From: Lethocerus indicus
Lineage: Eukaryota; Arthropoda; Insecta; Hemiptera; Belostomatidae
Assembly: GCA_019843655.1 (NCBI GenBank)
Contig: JACDQD010000006.1
Coordinates: 16,758,246 to 16,822,245 of the forward strand
Reading direction: 5' to 3'
DNA: 64,000 bases
In this document: positions 26,692-39,040 of the stretch, piece by piece
Layout of the letters: the number at the start of each line of letters is the position of its first letter
How positions within the stretch are numbered: the first letter of the stretch is position 1
Position numbers and translations under genes: made by a program
Notes under the pieces: generated by a model
Seen by the model: only the letters and a program-made list of their open reading frames with translations
Database searches by the model: none
What the model was told of the DNA's origin: nothing

Positions 26692-27301
26692 CATTAACCA
26701 TTAAAATTGTCACTTAAATGAAATACTGACCTAGATCAATAGTACAGTGCAATTACTAATACAGCACAAGTTACAAATAAAATACATTTTTAATTTATCA
26801 TTAAAACATGAAAATGAGGATGTTACCATTGATGAACTAAGCCACATACAGCGTAGGTGAAAACTAGGTGGTGATTTTGAAGGATAATCTGCGGGTAATT
26901 TGAACAAAAGGGATATGGGTGGCAAATGTGCCACATGAACATTTCTAGTTATACTCTCATCTAGAAAAAATTAACTTATATTAGATACAAACATACCGAC
27001 AGAGAACTATACATAATATTATTAAATATATTTTGACTATTAGAGCATAGTAGAAAACAATATGGTTATTTAAAAAATAATGATTTAAGATTAATTCATA
27101 CAAGTAAGAAAATTAACCTATATCAGACTTACCATCACAATCTAGGTCTCTATAAACTACTGAAAATTTTGGGGGTAATTCAAGAAAAACATTAAACTGG
27201 CCACTGATCAAACCATTCTCTTCTTCACTACGGAATTCTTCATCATTATAAATACTTTTTAAAACTAAGATCTCGTCAATTTGACTCTCCTTATCAGTCA
27301 T
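23460..27301 (-). CDS. RNF14: RBR E3 ubiquitin ligase, RNF14 (ARA54) type, with long linker
   Basis: Seven exons: 27301-27133, 26960-26827, 26574-25546, 25247-25089, 24452-24224, 24117-23945, 23654-23460; all phases agree, giving 695 residues (human RNF14 has 474). Residues 1 to about 140 form an RWD domain (IDEILVLKSIYNDEEF, FKLPADYPSKSPP). A Ser/Asn/Lys-rich linker (about 150-430) follows, then RING1 (CNIC, CKHVYCRECIADYF), the IBR (YCPRTACQSPV, CPACQYVFCVYCKMTYHG) and RING2 (CPNC, DGCNKMVCWKC, FFCWLC). The Cys in DGCNKM, about residue 636, is the expected thioester-forming catalytic residue. RBR ligases pass ubiquitin through this Cys; RNF14 is known for nuclear receptor coactivation and for clearing stalled translation complexes. 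The linker, coded by one 1029-base exon, is the main oddity. GCHFR lies head-to-head. Confidence 0.93.
26583..26691. repeat. TA/CA microsatellite next to a splice acceptor
   Basis: A compound simple repeat: (TAAA)n, then about 43 bases of alternating TA (26609-26651), then CA and CATA repeats to 26691. It fills most of the 252-base RNF14 intron 2. In the transcript it reads as UG-rich then UA-rich sequence, ending a few dozen bases upstream of the acceptor of the long linker exon (first base 26574). The left-hand open frame through it is an artefact of the repeat. Confidence 0.95.
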
Positions 27302-28289
27302 ATTTTAGGCTGTGATGAATTATACTGACCTGAAATCAGAATACCACAATTCCATAAGATTACATCATACAATCCATTCATAAATATAACATTGACAAAA
27401 TGTAAAGTTTCCTCCAGTATTTTAAATATAATGTGGTAGAAGTTAAATATAATAATACCAATTTTGAATATTAAAGACTAATTTGGGTACTATTTACTAT
27501 CTTTCATACATTTTAACAGATACTTCAGATTTAATGAAATGCATAAGGAGTATGAAAAAATTATATCCTTATATAATAAATACTATAGAAATTTTTCGAT
27601 GATACAACTAATCAGCATGCTTATTCAGAAGAAGAAAGGAGTGAATAGTGAATTAACATAATAGAAACTCACAGAGCAAATTTAAAGAATTCCAATGATA
27701 TACATGTTCATCTCTGGATACTTGAATGTCAAATAATTTAATGTAAGTAGAAGTGTACAAAACTTACAATATTTATGGCAGCCTTGAGAATGAGGTCAAT
27801 TAATCTAAATCCATAATTTTCCTTATTGCTTGCAAACAAAAGTGCAACAGGCTAAACACTGTTCTATTAAACACAATACACAAAACAAAATTCAAACAGA
27901 AGACTATCAAAATGTCCAACACATTATGAATATTTTTAAATAGTTATAAAATGTCTGAATTATTTTCACTTGTAACAATGTGTCAGATTGAAATATCACT
28001 TGTCACAATGAATGATCAACAAATAATTTCGCGGAAATGTGAGACAATATAGATTTGTACTTCTGAAGATGTTGAGGTTAGAATAGACCAGGTTATACTG
28101 ACAACTAAAAGCTGTTAATATTAAAGACAGCTCATTAGGGACCATGTGATAGTACAAACGCATCTGACATTCATGTGTGCGTTTAATTCTAATATTCATT
28201 ATTTAAGATGAACAGTGTACTTTCGACCATGACTTGACATTTTAGACAAATTTTTACAAGCACAGAAAAAATCGAACGAAATCCACAAA

Positions 28290-29576
28290 ATGCCCTACAT
28301 GATAATAAGCACCGTTGCACTAGTGGCAAATTTGTATGTAAGTGAATAATAAATTCTCACCTAAAACGTCTGGATGAATATTTAAAAAATCCTGTCATCC
28401 GTATTGGTTATTTCCGGTAACGAACTACTAAAATACTCCAATATTTATGACACCGGTGAAAGCCTTAACAGTCAGTACTTATTAGAATAAATATCTGTAG
28501 GAAAGTAGCGGCAAAGGTTGGCAGGAACACAATACCAACTATACTTCGTATTCGTACTTTAACTTAGATAATTCCTTTGAAATGGCCGAGCATTCACAGT
28601 GATTTCATATAATGGGATTTATTTAAGCGTTTACCTTTTCCAAATTAGTTTTACACTATTAATTAATATTTCTTCTAAAATTAATATATAAAGTAATATT
28701 AATTTTTACGTAGGTTAATGAAAATTATACATAGAAAACACTGGTTAAATAAAGTTTATTGTTATTTAAATTCAAACATCAAATTTAATTCAATATTTAA
28801 TCTGCGCAATTATGAATATTTTTTTATACCACATTGAAATATTTTATCTTCAAATAGACTGTTCTGTAGAATCATTATTTTAGAGACGTTGGTAAGATGT
28901 TTCAGATGCTCCATGTTACATCGAATTTAAAACGGTTGTTCATTTGTAAAATTGTAGTAATTTATTACAAGTAATAAATTAGAGTTGTAATTTGTTACAA
29001 TTTCTCATATTATGTTTAGCGAAATGCTCCCATAATAGTTGGTGATAAAGATTCGGATCCAGAACTAATGAAATGTCTTGGTGCACAAATAACAACAAAT
29101 TATCCTGCATGTGGTTCTCCGTATGTACACAATTCATGTATAATAAAAATATTTATTATAATATGACAATATTTGCACTAATAGTGATGCTCTTTATATT
29201 TAGAAGGAGCAGAACAGAAAATTAATTATTCATGTGATGTGTTAACCACAAGTTAGCTAGTTGTAAATATTTTATTTTAGTGTTATAAATTGTAAATTGT
29301 TCCTCTATACTTGTTTTATATTCAATGAGCCAAATATGTTTCAGTCCTACTTATATTCTACATGCCCCACCTCGTAGAGTTCTTGAACAGCTAGAAAAAT
29401 ATGGCTATTATCTAGTAACTTCACAAATTGTGCAAGAACATTGTATTTGGTTTCTGAGAAAAATACATTGTCCTCTGAGTGATGCAGAGATTGATGAAAT
29501 TGGACCTAATGATAAGAAGATTCAAACATCTGATACCAACACTGTACAAAGTAATCAGAAAATATTTCTACCTTGA
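28290..29576 (+). CDS. GCHFR: GTP cyclohydrolase I feedback regulatory protein (GFRP) ortholog
   Basis: Three exons, 28290-28337, 29020-29120 and 29345-29576, join in frame to 126 residues; vertebrate GFRP has 84. Exon 1 begins ATG in good context (MPYMIIST, like vertebrate MPYLLIST). Exon 2 carries the signature PIIVGDKDSDPELMKCLGAQ, and exon 3 carries PPRRVLEQLEKYGYYLVT followed by CIWFLRK, matching the vertebrate end. GFRP is a small soluble protein that binds GTP cyclohydrolase I as pentamers; it mediates inhibition by tetrahydrobiopterin and stimulation by phenylalanine, and so sets cofactor supply for aromatic amino acid hydroxylases. The residues after FLRK form a polar C-terminal extension of about 37 residues not present in vertebrates. 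It is convergent with ACSF2 and divergent from RNF14. The exon 1 to 2 join is less certain than the other. Confidence 0.87.
28359..28360 (-). other. Possible RNF14 5' leader splice donor
   Basis: On the minus strand the sequence TTTTAG is followed by GTGAGAAT here, a good donor. A matching acceptor (TGATTTCAG at 27335-27343) lies about 35 bases upstream of the RNF14 start codon. Together they suggest a non-coding first exon to the right of 28361. If so, RNF14 transcription starts to the right of the GCHFR start codon and the two 5' ends overlap. Not proven. Confidence 0.35.
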
Positions 29577-30534
29577 GTTAATCTAAGGAGAGTACACTTA
29601 CAGTTATTTTTATGGATGGTAGAATAAGAAGGTATAGATTATCAGAAAAGTTATGAAATTATAGTACATTTTGTGTTGGGACAAATTTTAACTGGTGTTC
29701 ATAATTTACCACACATTACATTCTTAGTAATTGAGTACTATATTATTTTCCAAGTATTTAAACAAACGAACTGAAATAATTTGATCCTAATTTAATTAAT
29801 CTAAATTAATTTAAAAAATATCGTTGATTTTCTAACTGGGTTCAACATTAATTATGTATAGTGATATTAATTTAAAATATTTGAATTATTCAAAAAATTA
29901 CTCCTAAACTGTAAAATAATTTATGGTTACATTTTTGCATTTATAATTTAATATTGCTTAACAAATATTTCTCAGTTTTAAACTTTTAAAATCAGCTTGA
30001 TGATTAACAATATAGTACTCTCAAAATTTAAATAAACAGAATGTTCTTAATGTTATAACTTCAGAAAGTTGCAGCAGGAGTTGTGGAATTAAAATGAGTA
30101 AGAATCTAAAGAACAGTTATAATTGGTTTAATTTTACCTATTCAAATTTTTGTATCTGTCATTTCATTATGTGCTGACAAATTTAAAATTTGGTTCACTC
30201 TGAACTAATTAATTAAAACATGTTCTATTAATTCTGAAGTTCTCCAGGAGAACTCAAAAGTAGATTTCCATTTCTCATATAACAAATCAGTTGTTGAATT
30301 CTTTCAAAGGGCACTCACGTTTGGATTCACTGGATTAATTATTATAGAGCAGAATGGAATATGGGAGGACTCTTGAAAAGGTAAATACAACAATATATAT
30401 GTACATATGTGTTTTTATATTTATATTGAAATTTTGAAAGGTTAAGGAAATCAATACATGAGTGTTTTTAATATTGTTAGGTTATTCATATGTAAAATGT
30501 CTAACTTGCTTGAAGTTGCCATTGTTAATTAATA
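29577..30534. other. Convergent intergenic region, GCHFR / ACSF2
   Basis: AT-rich spacer between two convergent 3' ends. A plus-strand AATAAA at 30031-30036 could end GCHFR. A short open frame at 30209-30376 (+), about 55 codons and containing VVEFFQRALTFGFTGLIIIE, has coding-like wording and an acceptor-like CAG before 30248, but no partner exon was found. Otherwise nothing recognised. Confidence 0.45.
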
Positions 30535-33500
30535 TCACCTATAGGATACGTAGTACTTATATTTTTCTTTTTCCATTATTTCTTGCAGAACATATTTCTT
30601 CACTTTACCAGATTCAGTTTTGGGAAATTCATCAACAAATTTGATGTATTTTGGTATTTTGAAGTGAGATATCTGGAATGAGAGAAATATTTTGAATACT
30701 AATGTATTTATTTCAATGTGATCAATTGGGACTCCTCATTGGTAGAGTTTAAGAATCATATTTCATTAATGTACTGACTTTTCCTTTGCAATATTTATAC
30801 ACATCTTCCTTAGTTAGTTTACTGTCAGGAATTAATTTAATACTAGCACACACTTCTTCACCCACTCTTTCATCTGACACTCCGTATATCTGAAAGTACA
30901 ATGATAATATTCCACGATTAAATATGAAAGGTATTGCAATTAACATGGTAAATAATACAGTATAGTGATTAGTTAAAGTTAATTTTTCTCTAACCTGTAC
31001 TTCTAAAATTTCAGGATGTCCCACCAAGAAGTCTTCAATTTCAGCTGGGAATATGTTTTCACCACCACGTATTATAACATCTTTTATTCTACCCACAACT
31101 TGTCCATAACCATTTTCATGTAGTATAAATATATCTCTAAATCATAAATACTTATAAATATTATTAAACCATCATTGTATTTATATTATATTATTCTTAT
31201 ATTTTAATATATATTATGTTAAGTACCCTGATTTCATCCATCTACAGGCAGTAAATACCTCTCTAGTTTTTTCTTCATCATCCCAATAACCTAACATTGT
31301 TGCATAACTTCGAAACCATACTTCACCTGGGGTTCCCATAGGGACCATGCATCCATTTCCATCGACAACTTTAACCTAAGAAACTAGTTTAGATTAGTAG
31401 AAGAATTAGAATTCTTGAAATTAATTCTCAAAATTAAATGGAATAACATATAATATAGTTATAAAACAAATTTACAAATGAAGGCAACTAAATTTCATCA
31501 GTTTGAAAAATAAATTGAGATTTAAAATATTTGAACTATTTCTAAATAATAATATATAATGTAAAAATTACTGAATTCTAATACTATAAATTTCTGTTAG
31601 GACAAGTATTTGTATGCATTAAATTGTTCCAGAGTAAATGTATGGTAGACACTATACCTACTGTCCTGTTCTTTTCTGAAGACAATGGAATTAATAATGA
31701 GTAATGTGAAATTATAAATATTTTTGTAGGAAATTTTTAGTTTGTAGGAATTATTTAGTTACAGTATAACATCAGTTTCATCATAACTTGTCATAACATA
31801 AGTCATTATAACTAATAAGGTTCAAAGAATATTTTACTTCTGCATGTTCTGCTACACAGCCGACTGTAGTTACTCGTTGTTCGTAAGTATCATTTTCAGT
31901 AGTCTGAAGCATTATAGGACTTGTTTCTGTCATCCCATATGCAGACTGAAAAAGCGAACATTTAAAGCAGTTTTAAAACACTTTGAAAGTTAGCTGGTCA
32001 AAGGACACAAGGAACTCAACACAGGTATAAGTATTCTGTCTCTGGTGAAACGCTATTTTTCTGCGTGAAGTTTTTTACTCGTGAAGTTATTTACTTTTTT
32101 CGTTCCCGTTTAATCCCTCTTTGATGGACTGCCGATATCTCGCCGTATCAGAGGCGTAAGTATAACTGAGTAGGTTTCCTTTCGCCCTTTGTCGGTATCA
32201 TCGCTAACTAATATATGTACACGCACGCGCAAAATATTAGTAATAGAATAGCAAACTAAATAATGAATTAAGAATAAAATTTGCTCACAGCTACATTTGT
32301 GCAGTTTAGTGTTTGAGCAATTTTGTTAAAAAGTGCAGGTGTACACACTGCTCCACCAGAAACAATAACTTTAAAATCCTGTATAGACTGTTTTAGTTTC
32401 TCGTCTGTTTGCACTTTATCATTTATTAGTGAACATAAATCTATATACATCGTTGGTGTTCCATATATAATACTGCATCTGGAAAAAATATCTGACATTT
32501 ATATTGAATTTTATTTTTGAGTTTTTATAGAATTTATGAATGTCCTCTTGTTTAATTAGTTCAAGTTTGAATTGAATCAAATTCAGTTCACCACCGTCGT
32601 TCGGATCCTGGTGCGGGGTTTCAATAAAAAAAACAACATTATTTTTATAAAATAAGAAAGATTTTAAAGTTGTAGTTAATCTACATTGTTGTACATACCT
32701 TACACGTTTTAAGGCTTCAATAGTTAATTTTGCATTAAACATTGGAGATGGAAGAACCATAGTAATCCCATGGTTAATACAACTCAGTACACCCAGTGTT
32801 GATCCAAATGTGTGGAACAATGGAACTTGCAGGCAAAGATAATGATGCTTTTCAAAGAAAAAAAGAACATAAAATTAGTACCAGTATTAACTGTTTAAGT
32901 AAGTTGTCTGTTTAAGTAAAAGCCGAAAGTGTAAACAGGAAATATCAAGTGCTACAAATTGTTGCGTATACTGATGATCGCTTAGGTGATAAAATAATAA
33001 CTAGTAATATATATTATTAAGCATAACAGTTAAACACTGTTCCATTACCTTCCTGTGATAGCCAAGTCTTTTCCCAAAGAAATAAGAATTGTTAATTATT
33101 GTAAAGTGAGTTAATAACGCTGCTTTTGGTACTCCAGTTGTTCCCTGAAAAACGTCGGAAACAGTAAATCATTATAAATTTGCCTCAATTATGTGATTTA
33201 AACAACTATTTAATAAGTAGATGAATTACTTTCTATGATTATCTAAATTTGTTCTTTATCTAATGAATACGATTTTATGAAAAGGAGACAATTTTAGGCT
33301 TCAGTGAATAATTTTTAGCAATAATTTAGAACTAATATAACTAATGATAAAGAGGATAAGTAATTAAGCATATGATTTAAAATATTTTAATTGAAATATT
33401 AAGTTACTGATGAGAACTGAACACTGCAAGCATCGTCAGGTTGGATTATATCCTCCAATTCATTAATTCTGTCAAAACTGGAGGCTGAATCTAAGACATC

Positions 33501-34984
33501 ACTGAATCTATGTGTGCCACTGAAAAAGAAATAATAATGGAATTTTTGAAGTATACCTTTTTTCCTATTATAACGTGCATAATTTACTAGTGCATTATGT
33601 GCTGACATTAAATTTAACCCTCAAGGACTCTGCATATCATTTTATTGTTTGTAGTCTAAATTAATGTCATATTTTCTAAGATCTATTGTATTTTATTTAA
33701 AAGAGTTTAGAAACATGCACCTATTTGTTTCAGACTTAAAAAGGAATTAATTTTTAGAATCTCACACGTATACATGAGATATCCAAAAAGTATTTGTGAT
33801 GCTTCCTCTGCATTGCCGATCATATATTTCAATAATTTGAATCAATTATGCATTATACGAATAAAAGAAGGTTGAATATGCATACGGCAGAATTTTATCA
33901 GTTGCAATTATTAGATGTTTCATTTTCGGTAAACTGGAAATTTGTAACTCTTTTCCTTGTGCGTCCTTTATTTCTGGAGCGATTGAACATAGCATGTTGT
34001 AATAATCCTGATTTTTGAACGTTTCTTCGGCCACGACTGCAGAAACGCCGACTTTTTTTAGACAGAACTCCAGTTCCCTTTCTAAAAATGCTGGGTTGAT
34101 ATTTACCTATCGACATTACCAGTGATGTTTTAAATCAAACCAGATTTAGTCAGTATCTCAGCGTGCATGAAACGAGATTATTTGTATTTAAATAAATTAA
34201 ATACAATTTTCAGATAAATCGTTCAATATGAATATCGATGAAATGTATGTATTTAGATGAATTTGTAATGGATATTATGGAATCATTAGACCGAAACAAC
34301 AGTAAATTTTACCACAATCAAACCAGCTTTTGCTGCAGCCATCATAGCTATGTACCATTGAAGAGTGTTGGGTCCTAATACGGCCAATCTATCACCGGGC
34401 TTTAAACCAAGTGTGACCAAGCCGGCAGCAAACTTCTTTGCCTGGAATAAAGTGCCTACTAAAGTATAGAATATTTTAAATAGAAAGAGAGCTATATTAA
34501 ATGTTGTGCACAAAATTAAATTACATTATTAAATTAAATGTATAAATAAGTTTTAGATACTGTTTCATCATACGTTTTAATGTATTGTTGGTAATAAATC
34601 AATAATTACCGAAATGTAGACGTCTGTATACCTTGACAAAGCAAACGAGAAGTGTATGAAGTCCATTTGTAAAATTTACCTTTTGTAATGCCGTTATAGA
34701 ACAGTAGATGCCGCTACTGATTATTACACAATATCAAGTATTAGATGGTATTTTTGCAATTACATTACCATCAGATTTACTTGGCTGTAAGTCAGTTCTT
34801 TTTTCTCGTGGACCGATATGATGGCGGGTCTTTGCGGCCATTTCGTTGCAGCGTTTTCCAACAGTTCGCCTATCGTCAGTTGTTTCAATGGCTCCGATCC
34901 GGGATTATGAAAATAACTTTTCTTTTTTAGACTACTGTAATTCCTCCTGTAAAAACAACGCCCTATTCTATAAATAAAATTCAA
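30535..34984 (-). CDS. ACSF2: Acyl-CoA synthetase family member 2, mitochondrial (5' end incomplete)
   Basis: Adenylate-forming enzyme that activates (medium-chain) fatty acids to acyl-CoA, expected in mitochondria. Exons: 34984-34781, 34441-34313, 34106-33886, 33519-33408, 33144-33049, 32847-32699, 32478-32289, 31945-31838, 31375-31227, 31136-30995, 30889-30779, 30672-30535; all phases agree, about 582 residues seen against 615 in human. Motifs in order: SSGTTGVPKAALLTH (nucleotide loop, split across two exons), IIYGTPTMYIDL, AYGMTETSP, SGDIF in place of the usual TGD, GRIKDVIIRGGENIFPAEIE, HFKIPKYIKF, and TESGKVKK with the expected catalytic Lys. The first exon has no in-frame ATG; a Lys/Arg-rich stretch (RRNYSSLKKKS) suggests a targeting peptide, and an acceptor-like TTTTTACAG within it implies an upstream exon I could not place. 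34984 is therefore only the open-frame limit. Confidence 0.92.
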
Positions 34985-36854
34985 CCATAAAATTATTATC
35001 TACCAAAATTAATAGGTTTACTGATAGGTCCTGCCTGTTTACCTTGCTTCTAAGTTTATTCGGATAGTTGGAAGATAAAATCTATACCGCAGGAAGAGCT
35101 AACAAATTTACCCATGTTGCAACGTTAAGATCGAACATTAATATTTCTATAAATTTCCTTCGATCCATGTCAAGGTGTAACCAGTGTCAAACGGGACAAT
35201 GCCCATGACGATGTTGCGCATTGACATTTCGGACGGTAATTGTTAAAGCGTTAATGCAAATCGAACGACCAAATAACTGTATTAAATGCGGAGCTCCCTA
35301 TTAACCACTAAACAGGCCGAAAAAAAGTATAAATCAACCTGTAAATGTAACAGAAGAAAAGCGGCGTTATATAAATCTGTCCACGAATAGAAACCGTTAA
35401 CCCAATTTTTGTTGTTTCAACAGAGAATGGGGTAGAGCAGAGCTTAATTCCCTAATCACGCTATTGTGTAATATAACAAAAACCCGTGGAGGTTAAATAG
35501 GAGGTTTCTTACAAGACAAGCCAGTACATGGAATTGTGTGCTATCATGAGTTTGTCTTACTTGGTCATGCAGTTTTTAATTTATAATTTTGACATAACTT
35601 GAGAGTAGGCATTTCACGTGTAATAGGATTGGCCAAAGTTCGCTACTGTTTCCTCGTTTAAATATCAAAACTATTGTATCATTAAAACGTCATGTAAAAA
35701 ATGTATATTTACACACCAGCACTTGGGGTAAAAATAAAGCTCGGGGAAGTGTTACTGCCTAATTTTTGAAAACATTCATATTCATTTCTTACTTTATGTT
35801 ATGTTTATCTTTTTATCAGTTGGGCGTTAGCTTCTACAATAAATGTATAAATAAATTCCTAAGTGACAAATCTGAATCAATTGTATTTTATTTTAGTTTG
35901 CTCATTCAAAAAGTCTCGTGGCGTTTTTTTTAAAGCTCGACCGTTGTTTGTTTCTCGTCCTTTTTTCGACAAGTAGTCTCAAGAAAATTACTTTGTTCCA
36001 AACTTTGTTAGGCCACCTCCAACTATCACGAACGTCTCGTTTCCTCATCACGTCAGAAGACAGCCAACCCCCCCCCCGGCATTTTCCAATCCCAACTTGG
36101 GAACTATTAATCTTCACCCCTGTTCAATGCAACTTCTAGTTCTTTTCGAAGTCCCGTCGACGGAATTGGAACATATTTGTCATCAAGTATAAGATGGAAA
36201 TGAATGCGGTGACCGGTTCAAAAGTTAGCAGACTATTTAGACAATGGACATATATTATTTTTTATCACTATTTCCCGGCAGTGCATTTTTTAAAAGGCTA
36301 ATAATCGCCCAGCATATTTCTGTCTGCTCAACATTAGGTAATTTTGATATGTAATATATTTATACACCCAATACTCCAGATGTATAGTTGTACGTATAAA
36401 AAACATACAAATATGTGCGCACAAATAGATTGACACGAATGGTTAAAATGTTCTCATATCTCTACACTGATGGGATATATAAAACGAACCTATAGAGTTT
36501 AGAATTTGAAAGTAGTTTAGAAATAGAACTTGTCCAATGCTAAAATAATTATTGCTTCTGTCGTTAACCGTTTAATGTAAGCTCAGCTTTAAAGCAAGAA
36601 ATTCAGCACGATACCAGTAACCCAGATCCCGGCTCGTAAACTCTAGAGACTGAATGTCGTCTCAACCCTCGTAAAAAGGCTACATGTTCAAAATCTGTCT
36701 TTCTTACTGTTCTGGCGAAACTAAACACGTTTACGAGGAGTGGGGGACAGGGTTCTTCCCGTCGTTAAATTTCAAATTGCTCTTGTCATTGGCACGCGAT
36801 ATCTGTAACATTTAGTTTGCTACATTTGAAGAATGAATAATTCCATTCCAGTTT

Positions 36855-37070
36855 AGAATACCTGTTTTGTGGTCAGCGAGGTGTTGGAATGCCGTAGATA
36901 AACAGACAACCACCACAGTACAAGTGACAGTCACAGTGCAGTGAGGATGCCCGAAAAACATCCAAAGTGCCAAAGTGATTAACACCGCTACTGAAGATGG
37001 CGAGCAGCCGAAACCGGTTAAGCAAATGACCATACCGGCGTGAGGAGACAGAAACACACGAAACCTACGG
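36855..37070. mobile_element. Foldback-type non-autonomous element, internally deleted copy
   Basis: Begins AGAATACCTGTTTTGTGG and ends near CCTACGG, like the copies at 52222-52605 and 62456-62758. Here the left arm is cut short after CCGTAGAT and joins sequence reading AAACAGACAACCACCACAG, the complement of the right part of the copy at 47861-48078. No convincing target duplication remains. No ORF of its own. Confidence 0.7.
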
Positions 37071-37587
37071 AATTATATCAACTCCATTCTCCATAACCAT
37101 TATTATTCCAATCCAAGCTTGAACCAAGTACGACGAATACCGAAAAAACATCCTGTCAGGATCATCATAATATGTCCTGATACGTTGATTATCTCGAAAT
37201 GTAATCCACGTTACAGTTTGTCCCATTTCGATATCTACACCGATACGAAAGGTATTTTGAACATTCATATGTGGATAAAATCCATTTATACTAAAATTGG
37301 TTATAAACATTTGATATTTCTTTATGATTTATCTGTAGTCATTCTTCGCTTTATTAAGTAAAATAATCATTCTTATGTAGGCGGCCGATGATTTTTTTTA
37401 CTTCGAATTGCGCTTAATAGTAATTCACATGGAGCAAACATAGAAATGAAAAAATATTTTCTACATAATACATTCTAAACGGCATTTAATACGATTTTAT
37501 ACGAGTCAAAATATTAAGGGTTAGCGCAAAGAGAATAGCAGTTGGGTCTGGTTAGAAATTACGGTATAGAGAGAACGGTTCATCGGC

Positions 37588-37607
37588 GGTGTACACATGT
37601 GTACACC
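37588..37607. repeat. Perfect 20-bp palindrome
   Basis: GGTGTACACATGTGTACACC is exactly self-complementary. It lies in the ACSF2-nompC spacer, 3.1 kb from the nompC start codon. It could be a dimeric factor site or chance; nothing else nearby decides. Confidence 0.9.
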
Positions 37608-38803
37608 CGGAGTATTATTGAGGATAGCGAGAAGACGAACTCGATCCGGTTTGAATGGAATTGTGGCGCCTATTTATCTCCTGCACGTAAAATCGTCGCG
37701 TAAAATTCGGTCTAAAAGTTTGTCCTTTTTTTTATAAAGAAAAAAGGACACGGAGCAGCGTCCTACGGAAAAGGCTGGCGTCCGAACTGGCGGGAAGTGT
37801 TTTGGCCGGCTGAAGTGGCCCACAATGGCGAAGGTCGCCTAGAAATATTATTCAAACGCTATTTGAACGATGAGAGTTGTCACGCAACCGTCACAACTCA
37901 AGGCTGATTTTTGACGCGACGAGTCCGCGTTTGCGTATATAAATATATTATGCCGGACTAAAATTAAATTAACAAATCTTCTCAGATTAAATATGAACAT
38001 CATATATGAAGATTATATACGAATATTATACAATTTAAAAATGAATTTTGCTATTAAACCGAATTATTATCATAGACAAACCGCGAAGAAATAATAAAAT
38101 TATTACAAACAGAAGAGATTAGGTAATAGGAGACCCAGGATGACTTCGTCCGTATGTAGTATAGAGCTGTAAATAATTCATTTAAGTTCCATACACTCCA
38201 CTAAAGCAACATTTGAAAATATTCCCGTACATTTAATTTTAGCAGGGTTAGATATTTTATTCGCAATTGGTATCTAGTACGTTTGTAAACAGATTACGGG
38301 ACTGGCATTGATAAAGCCAACTAAGCGCAATTTAGAAGTCGTGAAGATAACGTTTCGACTATCTCCTGTCGTACAAAACAAATACGTGGAAAAATTCCCT
38401 TATCTACCGAATATTGTTTCAATTGTATCAGTTGTGTTATGGAATGCCTTCGTAACAAAATTAGAATTTAGGAAATTGTATATAAGGTATATATGACATT
38501 AATCGTTATCTCGAGTTCAATATACATTATTATTTTTATGCGGCTTAAAAGTAACGAATTCCGGTAGTAAAGATTTGATATTAAACAATTTAATAGTAGC
38601 AGTATTGTAATATTACTGACGAAACGTATCGTGGGACCTAGAGACTGAGACCAAATAGAGAATTGGTAAACAGAAAAGTTTTTTGTGGTTTATGGATCAC
38701 ATCTTATGGATTTTACACTGCTTGCAGGTATCAGAAAAAGTAGATTAGTTTCGCGTTAGGGACGCTTAACCTAAGGTAGTTGCCTGTTACTAGTAGAACT
38801 GAC

Positions 38804-39040
38804 CTGAATAGGAAGAAGCAAGAATATTGGAGAACGGGGAGCCTGCGGGTTGGCCGGAGAAGGGCTGTGTTGAGCATGGCCTCTCAGCGGCAGATCCACT
38901 CGCTCACTGGGATAGTGGCCAACACAACCAGTTATGTAATGCCTGCCAAGGTCGTCGAGATAACGCTCTTTCTCCCAGACTCCCAGATTCTCGCGGCTAT
39001 GATTTAGTCCCGACCCGGCTTTCCCAGACCGGGGCTTGCT
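38804..39040 (-). other. Unassigned candidate coding exon
   Basis: A GC-richer island with an open minus-strand frame of exactly 79 codons, bounded by an acceptor (GTTGAAACAG) and a donor (CAG followed by GTCAGT), phase 0 at both ends. The wording (LNHSRENLGVWEKERYLDDL, then GRHYITGCVGHYPSERVDLP) and codon use look protein-like, but I recognise no family. The opposite strand is open too, which weakens the case. Partner exons, if any, may lie outside the window or inside nompC introns. Confidence 0.3.

Noticed and set aside
26575..26694. N-terminal extension of the RNF14 linker frame through the TA/CA repeat
   Set aside because: It is a reading of microsatellite DNA; a clear acceptor at 26575-26577 in phase with the RWD exon shows it is intron.
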